Positions 1 through 8,731 of a stretch of 64,000 bases of DNA are shown here, piece after piece. The DNA lies in the NCBI GenBank assembly GCA_015234045.1, contig JADFWU010000013.1:1-64000 (forward strand), in the 5' to 3' direction. Positions within the stretch are counted from its first letter, which is position 1; each line of letters begins with the position of its first letter. The stretch is from Magnetococcales bacterium (GTDB taxonomy: Bacteria; Pseudomonadota; Magnetococcia; Magnetococcales; JADFWU01). A model generated the notes under the pieces. That model was not told where the DNA came from and ran no database searches. It was given only the letters and a program-made list of their open reading frames with translations. A program made the position numbers and the translations under genes.

Positions 1-103
1 CAGCGCGTTTTCTCAAATCAATATCATAGCTCATGAGTACATTATACACTGTTAGATTTTAGAATGGAATGACTATATAACCAAATTTCCGGAACTCAGC
101 CAT

Positions 104-132
104 AAAAAAGGCGGTCAAATAGTATGACCGCC
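104..132 (-). terminator. Rho-independent terminator, minus strand
   Basis: Read on the minus strand, a perfect 8-bp stem (GGCGGTCA/TGACCGCC, 7-nt loop) is followed at once by six T. It could end the purF transcript, whose stop lies about 290 nt upstream on that strand. Confidence 0.7.
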
Positions 133-217
133 TAATGGGAGAGAAGATTCGCCCGTTTTCTATGGATCGCGTCTTGACTCAGGGATGAGCTGCACGGTCA
201 AGCTTGGGAGCAGTACC

Positions 218-346
218 ATGCATACCCACTCGCACTCATACTGGCACAAGCATGTTGACATCCTCCAAACCACTATTTTGGGCGCACTCGCCCTCTGTTT
301 ATGGCTGGGTTTGACACTCTATACCGGAGGTATCCTATCTTTCTAG
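218..346 (+). CDS. Small histidine-rich single-span membrane protein (42 aa)
   Basis: The ATG is preceded by GGGAG at 8-9 nt spacing and the frame closes at TAG. The N-terminus has five His among the first eleven residues (MHTHSHSYWHKH), followed by one hydrophobic segment (about residues 19-40) that looks like a transmembrane helix. This arrangement suggests a metal-contacting membrane miniprotein, but I do not recognise a family. It lies between a minus-strand terminator and the 3' end of purF, transcribed toward purF. The ORF is short enough that chance is a real alternative. Confidence 0.4.
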   Translation: MHTHSHSYWHKHVDILQTTILGALALCLWLGLTLYTGGILSF

Positions 347-419
347 GTGATCTTTCGTCACCAGAGAATGTCTTGCCAAACAAGCTATCAAATTCCTAAA
401 CAGGCTCTATGACAGCGTA

Positions 420-1886
420 TCAGGACTCCTTGAGCAGAGTCAGTGGTGCGCTTTGGCCTTGCGGAAAGAGCACGGGATAGCTTCCTGAGAAACAGGCATC
501 GCAGAAACCGTTACACTTGCCAGGACTTTTTCCACCACTTACCGCATTATAGAGACCATCCAAGGTTAGAAAAGAGAGAGAGTCAGCGGTAATATACTTA
601 CGCATCTCCTCTATTGAATGGCTGGCGGCCAGGAGTTCTTTGCGTGTGGGGGTGTCAATACCGTAATAACAGGGATGTGTTGTAGGTGGTGAGGAGATAC
701 GGACATGCACCTCTTTGGCACCGGCTGCACGCACCATTTTGACGATCTTGCGGCTGGTAGTGCCACGCACGATGGAGTCATCCACCAACACCACATTACG
801 ACCCCGGATCACTTCAGGGTTGGCATTGAGCTTGATTTTTACGCCAAAGTGACGAATGGATTGATGCGGCTCAATAAAGGTCCGCCCCACATAATGGTTA
901 CGGATGATACCCAATTCGAAGGGGATATTGCATTTCTGAGCAAAACCTAATGCCGCTGGCACACCGGAATCAGGCACCGGAATCACCACATCCGCATTGA
1001 CCGGATGCTCATCGGCCAGGCTGAAGCCGATGCGTTTACGTGCATCATAAACATTGACACCATCGATATCAGAGTCAGGTCGGGCGAAGTAGACATACTC
1101 AAAGATACAGAGTTGGCGCTCTTCCTTTTCGAAAGGAAAGTAGGATTTAACGCCATCCTTGTTAATGACCACCATCTCACCTGGCTCGACATCTCGGACG
1201 AATTCCGCTTCGATGAGATTGAGCGCACAGGTTTCTGATGAGAGCACATAACCACCATCACCCACCTTACCCAAGACCAAAGGCCGGAAGCCATGAGGAT
1301 CGCGCACACCGATCATATTATGCTGATTCATGGCGACGATAGCATAGGCACCGCGCACTTGTCGCAGTGATTCCATCAAGCGTCCGGCATAGGTCTTTTC
1401 TCTGGAGAGTGCGGCCAGATGCACCACCACTTCAGTATCCATAGTGGACTGAAAGATGGAACCACGCGCTTCCAATTGCCGACGCATTTCAACGCCGTTG
1501 GACAGGTTGCCATTGTGAGCAATGGCGATACCGCCGTTGATGGTATCAGCTACCAACGGTTGGAGGTTTCTTTGGGAAGCGCTACCACCGGAGGTGGAGT
1601 AGCGCACATGTCCGATCGCATTTTCGCCCTTGAGGCGGTTTAGATCCTTTCGGGAAAAGACATCAGCCACAAGGCCTTTGCTTCGGTGAACATGTAGAAA
1701 CTGATCTTCTACCGAAACGATGCCTGCGGACTCTTGTCCGCGATGTTGCAGGGCATAGAGCCCAAGATAGACCAAGTTGGCGGCTTCAGGATGTCCATAG
1801 ATCCCGAACACACCACACTCTTCACGGAAATGATCGTCAATCAGAGTTTGCACAGCGTATTTACCCGACGTCAGAGGGAGAGTCAC
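420..1886 (-). CDS. purF: Amidophosphoribosyltransferase (glutamine PRPP amidotransferase)
   Basis: PurF catalyses the first step of de novo purine synthesis, turning PRPP and glutamine into 5-phosphoribosylamine. The 488-aa protein has a short propeptide ending just before the catalytic Cys24 (CGVFGIYG), an N-terminal Ntn-hydrolase glutaminase domain (HRGQESAG, then RYSTSG) and a C-terminal phosphoribosyltransferase domain with the PRPP loop VVLVDDSIVRGTTSRK. Four cysteines (LCIFEYVYFARPDS, HPCYYGIDT, and CDAC near the C-terminus) sit where the Bacillus-type enzyme binds its [4Fe-4S] cluster, so this is probably the propeptide and Fe-S class, not the E. coli class. It is the last gene of a minus-strand operon and its ATG overlaps the cvpA stop by 4 bp. 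Confidence 0.97.
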   Translation of the reverse strand: MTLPLTSGKYAVQTLIDDHFREECGVFGIYGHPEAANLVYLGLYALQHRGQESAGIVSVEDQFLHVHRSKGLVADVFSRKDLNRLKGENAIGHVRYSTSGGSASQRNLQPLVADTINGGIAIAHNGNLSNGVEMRRQLEARGSIFQSTMDTEVVVHLAALSREKTYAGRLMESLRQVRGAYAIVAMNQHNMIGVRDPHGFRPLVLGKVGDGGYVLSSETCALNLIEAEFVRDVEPGEMVVINKDGVKSYFPFEKEERQLCIFEYVYFARPDSDIDGVNVYDARKRIGFSLADEHPVNADVVIPVPDSGVPAALGFAQKCNIPFELGIIRNHYVGRTFIEPHQSIRHFGVKIKLNANPEVIRGRNVVLVDDSIVRGTTSRKIVKMVRAAGAKEVHVRISSPPTTHPCYYGIDTPTRKELLAASHSIEEMRKYITADSLSFLTLDGLYNAVSGGKSPGKCNGFCDACFSGSYPVLFPQGQSAPLTLLKES

Positions 1887-2593
1887 TTATCAAACTCCGT
1901 ATGGAGTTCTTCCATTAGGCGTTGCAGCTGATATGCATCAGTGGTATCCACTTTTTTAGCCAACTGGGTCCGGTTATCAGCCAGAATCCGTCCCTCGGCC
2001 ATCACGGTCAAGCCACTACCATGAGCGGCAGGCACCAACAGCCGCATTGCAACCTCTTCCCCTTTTTGTCCGGCTTTGGCACGCTGGAACCGTTGGTACC
2101 CTTGGTGAATACGATCAGCCAGGGTAGACGACTCCGTCTGTATAGCCACCAACTGACGTGCCCCAATCACGCATTGTGGTGCCAAAACCGACTTTAACAT
2201 GAGATTCGGAAACGCCACACCCGCAGCCAACAGGCCGCCGAATCCCAGAAAAAGCAGGAGAATACCACGCAATCCGCCCGACATCATCCCCAAGAGTCGA
2301 TTTGGAACCGTTAAAGGTCCAGGACGCACCCAAAGTGTCAGTAACGTACCGAGAGTAATGATCAATCCAAAGGTGGAAACAAACACCAAAGAATAGGCCA
2401 CCACACTGGGCAAGATTGGGCTTTCCATCTGGGTAGTCAACCACACCTCAAGGGAAGGCGCGAGCCACATGGTCACCAATGCGCCAACTACCCATGCAAG
2501 CAGATTGATCACCTCAGGTAGAAAACCGCGTACCCAAGCTGTCACCGTGGAGAGCCCCACAATGAGTATTAACATGTAATCAAATAGCGTCAT
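1883..2593 (-). CDS. cvpA: CvpA family membrane protein
   Basis: An inner-membrane protein of about 236 aa with four predicted hydrophobic spans in the first 130 residues and a soluble C-terminal tail. The opening (MTLFDYMLILIVGLS, then a WVRGF segment) matches CvpA, which is commonly found beside purF and is linked in enteric bacteria to colicin V production and envelope stress. I place the start at the ATG that overlaps the radA stop as ATGA; an in-frame GTG 12 bp upstream also exists. Coupling on both sides (ATGA with radA, ATGA with purF) makes cotranslation likely. The exact biochemical function of the family is not settled. Confidence 0.9.
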   Translation of the reverse strand: MTLFDYMLILIVGLSTVTAWVRGFLPEVINLLAWVVGALVTMWLAPSLEVWLTTQMESPILPSVVAYSLVFVSTFGLIITLGTLLTLWVRPGPLTVPNRLLGMMSGGLRGILLLFLGFGGLLAAGVAFPNLMLKSVLAPQCVIGARQLVAIQTESSTLADRIHQGYQRFQRAKAGQKGEEVAMRLLVPAAHGSGLTVMAEGRILADNRTQLAKKVDTTDAYQLQRLMEELHTEFDK

Positions 2594-3960
2594 CGACTGA
2601 TACACTCCACCGCTTCTTCGACGCTTGTCACCAACTCTGTGGAGAGGGATAAGGCATCGGGTATATGTTTTCTATTTTTTGCAGCCAGTAAACAGCGGCT
2701 GAATCCAAGTTTAGCCGCTTCACGCAGACGTGACTCCACATGCGCTACAGACCGGATTTCACCAGCCAGTCCAACTTCACCCAAAATAATGGTATTGGCA
2801 TCTACGCCCAAATTGCGATGGGAAGCAAAAAGGGAAAGCACAACGGCCAAATCCGCAGCAGGCTCCTGTATCCGATAGCCACCCGCAACATTTAAAAAAA
2901 TATCGTGATTGAACAGACCAAGGCCCAAACGTTTTTCCAACACAGCGGTCAACATGGCCAGACGATTGGTATCAAACCCCAACGTAGTGCGCCGAGGCTG
3001 TGAGAGCGGACTCGGCGCAACCAGAGATTGAATCTCCACCAGTACCGGCCGCGTTCCTTCGATACCCGCAAAGACCACCGAACCAGACGCACCTGCCACC
3101 CGTTCGGACAGAAACAGCTCTGATGGATTGGACACCTCCTTCAGACCGCTTTCGCGCATTTCGAACACGCCAATTTCGTTGGCCGAACCAAATCGATTTT
3201 TCACCGCCCTAAGGATACGGTAATCGTGCCCTCTCTCCCCTTCAAAGTAGAGCACGGTATCCACCATATGTTCCAACACCTTTGGTCCGGCAATCTGCCC
3301 ACCCTTGGTGACATGCCCCACCAGGAACACCGCCATATGACGCTGTTTGGCCATGCTGATGACCCGCGCCGCACACTCTCGAACCTGAGTCACTGTACCC
3401 GCAGCAGACGCATGTTCCTCGGTGTAGAGGGTCTGAATGGAGTCAAGCACCAATACGCGGGGTTGATGAACCTGAACAGCTTTGGCAACCGCGTCAATGC
3501 GATTCTCCGCCTGGACCAACAACCCTTCCCCACTCACGCCCAAACGTTCACTGCGTAGTTTCAGCTGTCGCAAGGACTCTTCACCGGAAACATAGAGCAC
3601 ACCAATGCCCTGCCCGGCCAATGCGGCCACCCCTTCCATCAACAAAGTGGATTTACCGATACCCGGATCACCGCCGATCAGCACAACCGAACCAGGCACC
3701 AAACCACCACCCAACACGCGATCCAACTCACTGATACCAACCTGGAAACGATACTCCTGTTGAATCTCGACCTCGGATAGCATCACTGCTTGGGCAGCAC
3801 TTTCTGACATCGCAGCACGGCTGGATTGCGTGTCCACTTTCGGAGTCACCACAACGGCCTTCAGCGTATTCCAGGCTTTACAGTCGCTACACTGGCCCTG
3901 CCAGATATTGTGCTGAGCACCACACTCTTTGCAGATAAACTGCTCTCTGCTACGTGCCAT
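2590..3960 (-). CDS. radA: DNA repair protein RadA (Sms)
   Basis: RadA is a RecA-like, DnaB-related ATPase that drives branch migration during recombination and repair. All family marks are present in the 456 aa: an N-terminal C4 zinc finger (CKECG, then CSDC), Walker A GGDPGIGKSTL, the RadA-specific KNRFGS motif, and a C-terminal Lon-protease-like domain with no protease role. Length is normal. The start ATG lies 8 bp after the SPOR-domain gene and the stop overlaps cvpA, so it belongs to a four-gene operon. Confidence 0.97.
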   Translation of the reverse strand: MARSREQFICKECGAQHNIWQGQCSDCKAWNTLKAVVVTPKVDTQSSRAAMSESAAQAVMLSEVEIQQEYRFQVGISELDRVLGGGLVPGSVVLIGGDPGIGKSTLLMEGVAALAGQGIGVLYVSGEESLRQLKLRSERLGVSGEGLLVQAENRIDAVAKAVQVHQPRVLVLDSIQTLYTEEHASAAGTVTQVRECAARVISMAKQRHMAVFLVGHVTKGGQIAGPKVLEHMVDTVLYFEGERGHDYRILRAVKNRFGSANEIGVFEMRESGLKEVSNPSELFLSERVAGASGSVVFAGIEGTRPVLVEIQSLVAPSPLSQPRRTTLGFDTNRLAMLTAVLEKRLGLGLFNHDIFLNVAGGYRIQEPAADLAVVLSLFASHRNLGVDANTIILGEVGLAGEIRSVAHVESRLREAAKLGFSRCLLAAKNRKHIPDALSLSTELVTSVEEAVECISR

Positions 3961-3968
3961 ATCGTTGC

Positions 3969-6029
3969 CTACCGTGCGCTTAACCAGCGAGTGGAAACAC
4001 CCAACTGTTTTTCAATGATACGACCGGCTTGAGATGCCTCACTGCGAGAATCAAATGGCCCAACAAACACGTGGGTCAACGACTTGCCCTGCTGTTTCTC
4101 CTGTTGCAAACGAGATGAGATGCCCGAATCTGCCAACTGTTTCTGAACGTTCTCAGCATTGCTCTGTGCGCCATATGTTCCTGCCAAAACAAGAAAATGT
4201 CCTGCAACTGGCGCTGGAAAATTCCTTGGACGTTGTACAGTTTTGATCGTGTTGTCCAACGGTAGGATATGGTCTCTGTCCTTGGCCCAGCGTGTCCAAT
4301 TCAGCGATGCTGGACGCGCTTGAAACTTGGTATTGTTGTGAATCCAATCTGCGCCTTGATCCGCCTCATGACGATAGGCAAAGGGCCCCACTTTCACATG
4401 TGTTAAACCGCGTTTTTTACTGGATTGTAAAAAAGCGGGCACACCTTTTTCTCTAAGCCCAACCATAATGGATTTAGCATTGTCCAACTTGGAAAATGAA
4501 CCCGCCAAAATGACATGGTATTCTGTCCGAATCGCAGGAAAACCCACCGGCGGCTTATTGGATGCTGCAATTGGTTTTTCTGATTTTTTTGACAATCCCA
4601 CTGACGCAGACTTGGTAACCTTGGCACCATCAACAGCGCGTTTAACTGTCGGTTTTTCCTGTATAGCAGTGGTTTTTAATGACGTGCTTTCTGTAGCCGA
4701 CACAACCCTCTGTTTGGCAACCGGCGCTTTAGCAGCAGATACTTTCTCTCGAACCGGTTTCGTTACCAGTTTAGATTGAACGGGATTGGCTACCAGCTTG
4801 GCGGGAGATACATCTTGTGCATTTTTGGGCTGTTTGACCACAGGTGCGGTAACACTATTGGCCATTTGAGCTACAGGTTCAGCGTGACGCACTTTTTGTT
4901 TTTCTAATGCGTTAGCCTGAACCCTTGGTTTCTGATTCACTTCCTGCTTTGGTTGTACCGCTTTGGTCACAACAGGCGCAACAGGCTTGGACACAGGCAT
5001 TTCAGCTGTCACGGGTTCCGAACCAGACACAGTGTCAATATACTCTGCCAATACACCGACCCGACTTCGAATCAACTCAACCGTAGATCGCGCATCCTCT
5101 TCACTGGCAAACGGTCCCACCACGACTTGATGGAAGATCACCCGATTGGCCTGCGCCATTTCCAGACGGCTGGATATGCCCGCCTCAGCCAACTGATAGT
5201 AGATGTGCAACGCATTGGCACTACTGGTGTAGGTTCCAGCCAACACCAAAAATCGTTCGGCTTCGATAACCGGTAATTTCTTTGTGCTAACACCCACCTC
5301 TGTTTCATCCGCTGCCGCCAGTTGAACACGCTTTTTGGCTTTACTGACAACAGATTGTTGAATGGGTGCTTCCGGTTTGCTTTGTATTGTCTGATCAGCA
5401 GACTGATTCAGAGTCACACTACTGGCAACAATAAGCGCTGGGTCAACAGGTTCTTGCTGTAATGTGGTTAACTCAACCCCGTCTTGTTGTAGCGCGATTG
5501 ACTCTACACGCTCTTGCTGTGGCGCGATTGCGTTTGATTGCTCCGACTCTTCTGTTATCGCGCTACGCGCGGTAGCTGTAATCGTACTATCAGGCAATGC
5601 AGTTGCACTATCGGCACCGAAACGGGAACCAAGATGACTGGATTCAGTCAGATCTACAGACGAATCGACTACGGCATCAACCGCTTCATCCACCTGTTTG
5701 GCAACCAAATTTACGATATCAGTAAGTTGTGCATCGGACAGCGTGTCTTGCTCCGCTGCCGCGACAATTACCCTTTTAGCACTCTGAAGTTGGGTCGATT
5801 CCAAAACAGCGGTATCGCCGTTTTCGTGACTCAACAGCGTAGTCGTCAAATAAGCACCACCACCAGCTACAGTCAGAAGCCATGCACCAAAAAGCGCAAC
5901 ACGCCCCGTACGGATGCTTTTTTTCTGAGGCGGTACGCCATGTCCATATTGGATGGCTCCCCAGTCCAGATTGTCATTGATAACAGTTGTGGAACGATCC
6001 TCACTGTCAATAGACTTCTCATAGTTCAT
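3969..6029 (-). CDS. SPOR-domain membrane protein with three SPOR repeats
   Basis: The 686-aa protein has a cytoplasmic N-terminus of about 42 residues, one transmembrane helix (about 42-66), a long low-complexity periplasmic linker rich in Lys, Ala, Val and Pro, and three SPOR domains: one near residues 255-335 (FLVLAGTY to VVVGPF) and two in the C-terminal third (YHVILAGSF to VKVGPF; HFLVLAGTY to VFVGPF). SPOR domains bind denuded peptidoglycan glycans, often at the septum, so a role at the cell wall is likely; the particular partner is unknown. Between about 165 and 200 a short QQ-E/D-x-VE motif repeats three times. It heads the operon with radA, cvpA and purF. Three SPOR domains in one chain is unusual. 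Confidence 0.85.
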   Translation of the reverse strand: MNYEKSIDSEDRSTTVINDNLDWGAIQYGHGVPPQKKSIRTGRVALFGAWLLTVAGGGAYLTTTLLSHENGDTAVLESTQLQSAKRVIVAAAEQDTLSDAQLTDIVNLVAKQVDEAVDAVVDSSVDLTESSHLGSRFGADSATALPDSTITATARSAITEESEQSNAIAPQQERVESIALQQDGVELTTLQQEPVDPALIVASSVTLNQSADQTIQSKPEAPIQQSVVSKAKKRVQLAAADETEVGVSTKKLPVIEAERFLVLAGTYTSSANALHIYYQLAEAGISSRLEMAQANRVIFHQVVVGPFASEEDARSTVELIRSRVGVLAEYIDTVSGSEPVTAEMPVSKPVAPVVTKAVQPKQEVNQKPRVQANALEKQKVRHAEPVAQMANSVTAPVVKQPKNAQDVSPAKLVANPVQSKLVTKPVREKVSAAKAPVAKQRVVSATESTSLKTTAIQEKPTVKRAVDGAKVTKSASVGLSKKSEKPIAASNKPPVGFPAIRTEYHVILAGSFSKLDNAKSIMVGLREKGVPAFLQSSKKRGLTHVKVGPFAYRHEADQGADWIHNNTKFQARPASLNWTRWAKDRDHILPLDNTIKTVQRPRNFPAPVAGHFLVLAGTYGAQSNAENVQKQLADSGISSRLQQEKQQGKSLTHVFVGPFDSRSEASQAGRIIEKQLGVSTRWLSAR

Positions 6030-6351
6030 GATTCTATATCCGATACGAATAAGGCAAACGCTTCCGATGCTTTTTATTCAATAACCATGCCAATACATCC
6101 CCTTTTCATATAGTGTTTATTTAATGACTTACACGCGGACCTGCACACATTCCATTCTGCCATCTACTTCTAATTTCTTTAATTAAACAGAACCTTTATG
6201 CAGATCGGCATGGCATTTGCTTTTATTCATTTAATCAAATAATACTGTGAATTCAGCCATCAAATAAGCCAAACGATGGAATAGAGGTCACACCATCTGT
6301 TAACATCTGGCTTTTATGGCTTGATCTGACGTTTTTTCGAGGAACAAAAAC
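6030..6351. other. Divergent intergenic region, SPOR gene / chemoreceptor
   Basis: This AT-rich 322-bp region separates two divergent genes, so promoters in both directions are expected. A sigma-54-like site for the chemoreceptor is listed separately. No other gene or strong hairpin is visible. Confidence 0.6.
6206..6220 (+). promoter_or_regulatory. Candidate sigma-54 (RpoN) promoter
   Basis: CGGCAT, 5 nt, TTGC gives the required GG-N10-GC spacing and matches most of TGGCAC-N5-TTGCA. It lies 132 bp before the chemoreceptor ATG and points toward it. Two sigma-54 activators are encoded within 13 kb, which makes it plausible. A single match of this quality can arise by chance. Confidence 0.45.
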
Positions 6352-8253
6352 ATGACACTCCGCACAAGAGTCACCATCAATACACTGGTTCTTAGCGTAG
6401 TTCTGGTAAGCAGTGCTCTACTGATTGCAGCTCAACTCACCAACGGAACAAGCAACCTCGGAATGCTCTTTTTAGCTGGCTTCGTCCTTGTGGGTATCGG
6501 AGGCGTGGCAGGCGCACTTTTAGCCGGTCAAATTAGCAAGGCGTTTGATCAGATCCATCAAACTCTACTTAAACTGGCTGATGGCGATCTCGCGTCAATA
6601 ACCAGCAGTACTGGCGGCTCATCGGAAGATTCTAGCGTTATTGCTCGGGATATCAATCAAATGACATCCAATCTGAGCGCCGTGGTTCAGAAGGTCCACC
6701 TTCACGCCAACACCGTGGCTGCCTGCGTTGTAGAACTTGATGCCACCAAAGAAGCCGTTTCCAAAGAAGCGGTCCAAACGCTCTCTGCGTCCAGCCAGAT
6801 TGTCCGGGATCATCGAGAGGTCACCACTGGCATCAATGCCATTCAAACCGCATCACAAACGACCGCCGAACGCCTTGTCTCAATGAGCAGTGCTTCACAT
6901 CAACTGCATTCAAACATTCAATCCATCGCCCATGCTGCTGAAGAGGCCCGCTACAATATCAGCGCCCTGTCAGGATCAGCCGGGAACATCACAATTAATA
7001 TTTCCAACGTCAACGAAAGCCTTGGTCAAGTCAATCAGTCTGTTCATACTGTAGCCAGTTCAGTCAATGACGTGACATCTGCCTTGATTGACATTAGAAG
7101 ACGGAGTCAGGCAGCCAGCAATCTTTCCAGTCAAGCGAACAACCGCGCTTCTGAAGCCAATCAGATCATGGAGAAAATGCGCCGCTCTGCCGATAAGATC
7201 GGTACAGTGGTGGAAGTGATCAACAACATCGCTGAACAAACCAATATGTTGGCACTTAACGCCTCTATCGAGGCTGCTGGAGCTGGCGATGCCGGTAAAG
7301 GGTTTGCCGTGGTGGCTAATGAGGTCAAAGATCTGGCCCGTCAAACCAGCGATGCAACCCAAATGATCTCCAAGCATATTGATGAAATTCAGGAGATCAC
7401 CGATGATGTTGGTGATGCCAATGAGGCCATCGGCAGAGCAATCCAGGAGATCAGCGATGCCACTGTGGATATTTCTGACTCAGTGGAGGAACAATCTGAC
7501 TCTGTTCAAGACATCTCGCGTGCAATCAGTGATGTTGCGGAAGCAGCGGATCAAGTAACCCACGCCTCACAGGCGCTGGATTCCGTTGCCCAAGAGGTTT
7601 CAACTGCCGCCCAGGAAGCCGAAGCCAGCACCACATCCATTGCACAATCCTCTTCAGAAGCCTCAGAGGCTGCTTCCGAGCTGTCCAATCAGACCAGCGA
7701 AATCAGTGCCATGGCTGAAGAGGTCTCCACAGCGGCTCAACAATCTGCCAGCGCAACGGATAATGCCAACACTATGATTGGCACCATCCACAACAATACC
7801 GAAGTCCTCACCGGATTGGTCAACAATATCGCTCTGCTTATTGAGACTCTGGATCATCCACAACAAAAATTGCTCCAAGCTATTGAAGACCTGGATGCTG
7901 GCCCTGCACCATTTCCGGTCCGCGACATCAAATCCGCACACCTTGGCTGGCTACGCAAGCTGGAAAACGTGATCAGAGGTCGTTCAGAACTGCAAGCAGA
8001 TCAAGTAGCCAGTGCCAATGAATGCCTATTTGGAAAATGGTATGACACGGAAGGCTCCAGACTCTGTAGCGACAGCACCACTTTCCAAAACGTTGGACAA
8101 ATCCACCGCAAGGTACACCAAGTAGCCCGTGAATCCGTTGCACTAGCCAATGAAGGTGATGTCATCGGTGCCACAGAAAACATGGCCAAATTCAACACAC
8201 TGAAAGACCAACTGTTTGAAGAACTGGATCGTCTCTATCTTGAATTGACCTAA
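6352..8253 (+). CDS. Methyl-accepting chemotaxis protein with C-terminal CZB zinc-binding domain
   Basis: This 633-aa chemoreceptor has two closely spaced N-terminal membrane helices (about 8-28 and 36-58) and no sizeable periplasmic sensor. A long coiled-coil signalling domain follows; its hairpin tip, about residues 285-330, is the conserved NNIAEQTNMLALNASIEAA region. Residues about 520-630 form a CZB domain: HLGW, then NECLFGKW, then HRKVH supply the His, Cys, His, His zinc ligands known from DgcZ and TlpD. Input is therefore likely cytoplasmic, possibly zinc or redox state, passed to CheA/CheW. A GAGGAA ribosome site lies 8 nt before the ATG. It stands alone, with a hairpin and a repeat downstream. 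Confidence 0.93.
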   Translation: MTLRTRVTINTLVLSVVLVSSALLIAAQLTNGTSNLGMLFLAGFVLVGIGGVAGALLAGQISKAFDQIHQTLLKLADGDLASITSSTGGSSEDSSVIARDINQMTSNLSAVVQKVHLHANTVAACVVELDATKEAVSKEAVQTLSASSQIVRDHREVTTGINAIQTASQTTAERLVSMSSASHQLHSNIQSIAHAAEEARYNISALSGSAGNITINISNVNESLGQVNQSVHTVASSVNDVTSALIDIRRRSQAASNLSSQANNRASEANQIMEKMRRSADKIGTVVEVINNIAEQTNMLALNASIEAAGAGDAGKGFAVVANEVKDLARQTSDATQMISKHIDEIQEITDDVGDANEAIGRAIQEISDATVDISDSVEEQSDSVQDISRAISDVAEAADQVTHASQALDSVAQEVSTAAQEAEASTTSIAQSSSEASEAASELSNQTSEISAMAEEVSTAAQQSASATDNANTMIGTIHNNTEVLTGLVNNIALLIETLDHPQQKLLQAIEDLDAGPAPFPVRDIKSAHLGWLRKLENVIRGRSELQADQVASANECLFGKWYDTEGSRLCSDSTTFQNVGQIHRKVHQVARESVALANEGDVIGATENMAKFNTLKDQLFEELDRLYLELT

Positions 8254-8257
8254 CATG

Positions 8258-8286
8258 AGGGTCACGGGATAATATATTTATTCCCC
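8258..8286 (+). repeat. Short dispersed repeat R1 (AGGGCCACG family)
   Basis: AGGGTCACGGGATAATA is a diverged copy of the repeat seen at 39257, 42699, 48512 and 53780. It starts 4 bp after the chemoreceptor stop and runs into a tract of nine C. Confidence 0.45.
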
Positions 8287-8311
8287 CCCCCTAAAGCAGA
8301 CGATCACAACG

Positions 8312-8352
8312 ATGCCTATGGAAAACCCTACGTACTGGTTTTCTATAGGCAT
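8312..8352. other. Long intergenic hairpin (16-bp stem)
   Basis: ATGCCTATGGAAAACC pairs with GGTTTTCTATAGGCAT with a single G-T wobble and a 9-nt loop. There is no T-run after it. It could end the chemoreceptor transcript or be part of a small mobile element; it lies 11 bp before repeat copy A. Confidence 0.6.
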
Positions 8353-8363
8353 TGCCTATTGTA

Positions 8364-8520
8364 TAGTCATTTCGATCCAAAATTTGACAATGAATCACTA
8401 CCTGAGTGGAAACCCTGGTGATGTTTTTGCGCCGCTTTTGATATGCGAAGCAGATCATCAAAGCAAACATATCACCAGGGCTGGAACAGCTGACTGTTCA
8501 AGTTTTAGACAAGACCACTA
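8364..8520 (+). repeat. MITE-like element, copy A
   Basis: A 157-bp unit with imperfect terminal inverted repeats of about 26 bp. The left end TAGTCATTTCG faces a right end whose complement reads TAGTGGTCTTG, and both outer ends are TA. Inside, CCCTGGTGATGTTTTTGC pairs with GCAAACATATCACCAGGG around a second stem, so most of the unit folds into one long hairpin. No transposase is encoded. It is nearly identical to copy B. Confidence 0.8.
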
Positions 8521-8731
8521 TACAGTCATTTTGTACAGCAACAACTGAACTTGTTGATCCTACGGTAAAATCATATTTTACTCGCCAAAAAAGGTTTTTA
8601 ATCTGCATAAATATGTTTATAATGCGCTGCGTTAAGCATTCATTACTTGACTATTTTGTTTCCGAATAGTGTTATGTGTCATTGTTTACAAATGGCGCTT
8701 TTGGCGCTCCATGATCTTTGGAGGATCTTCT

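Noticed and set aside
8312-8548. 78-aa frame across a hairpin and MITE copy A
   Set aside because: It consists only of repeat sequence; related frames at 12894 and 42760 arise in the other copies for the same reason.
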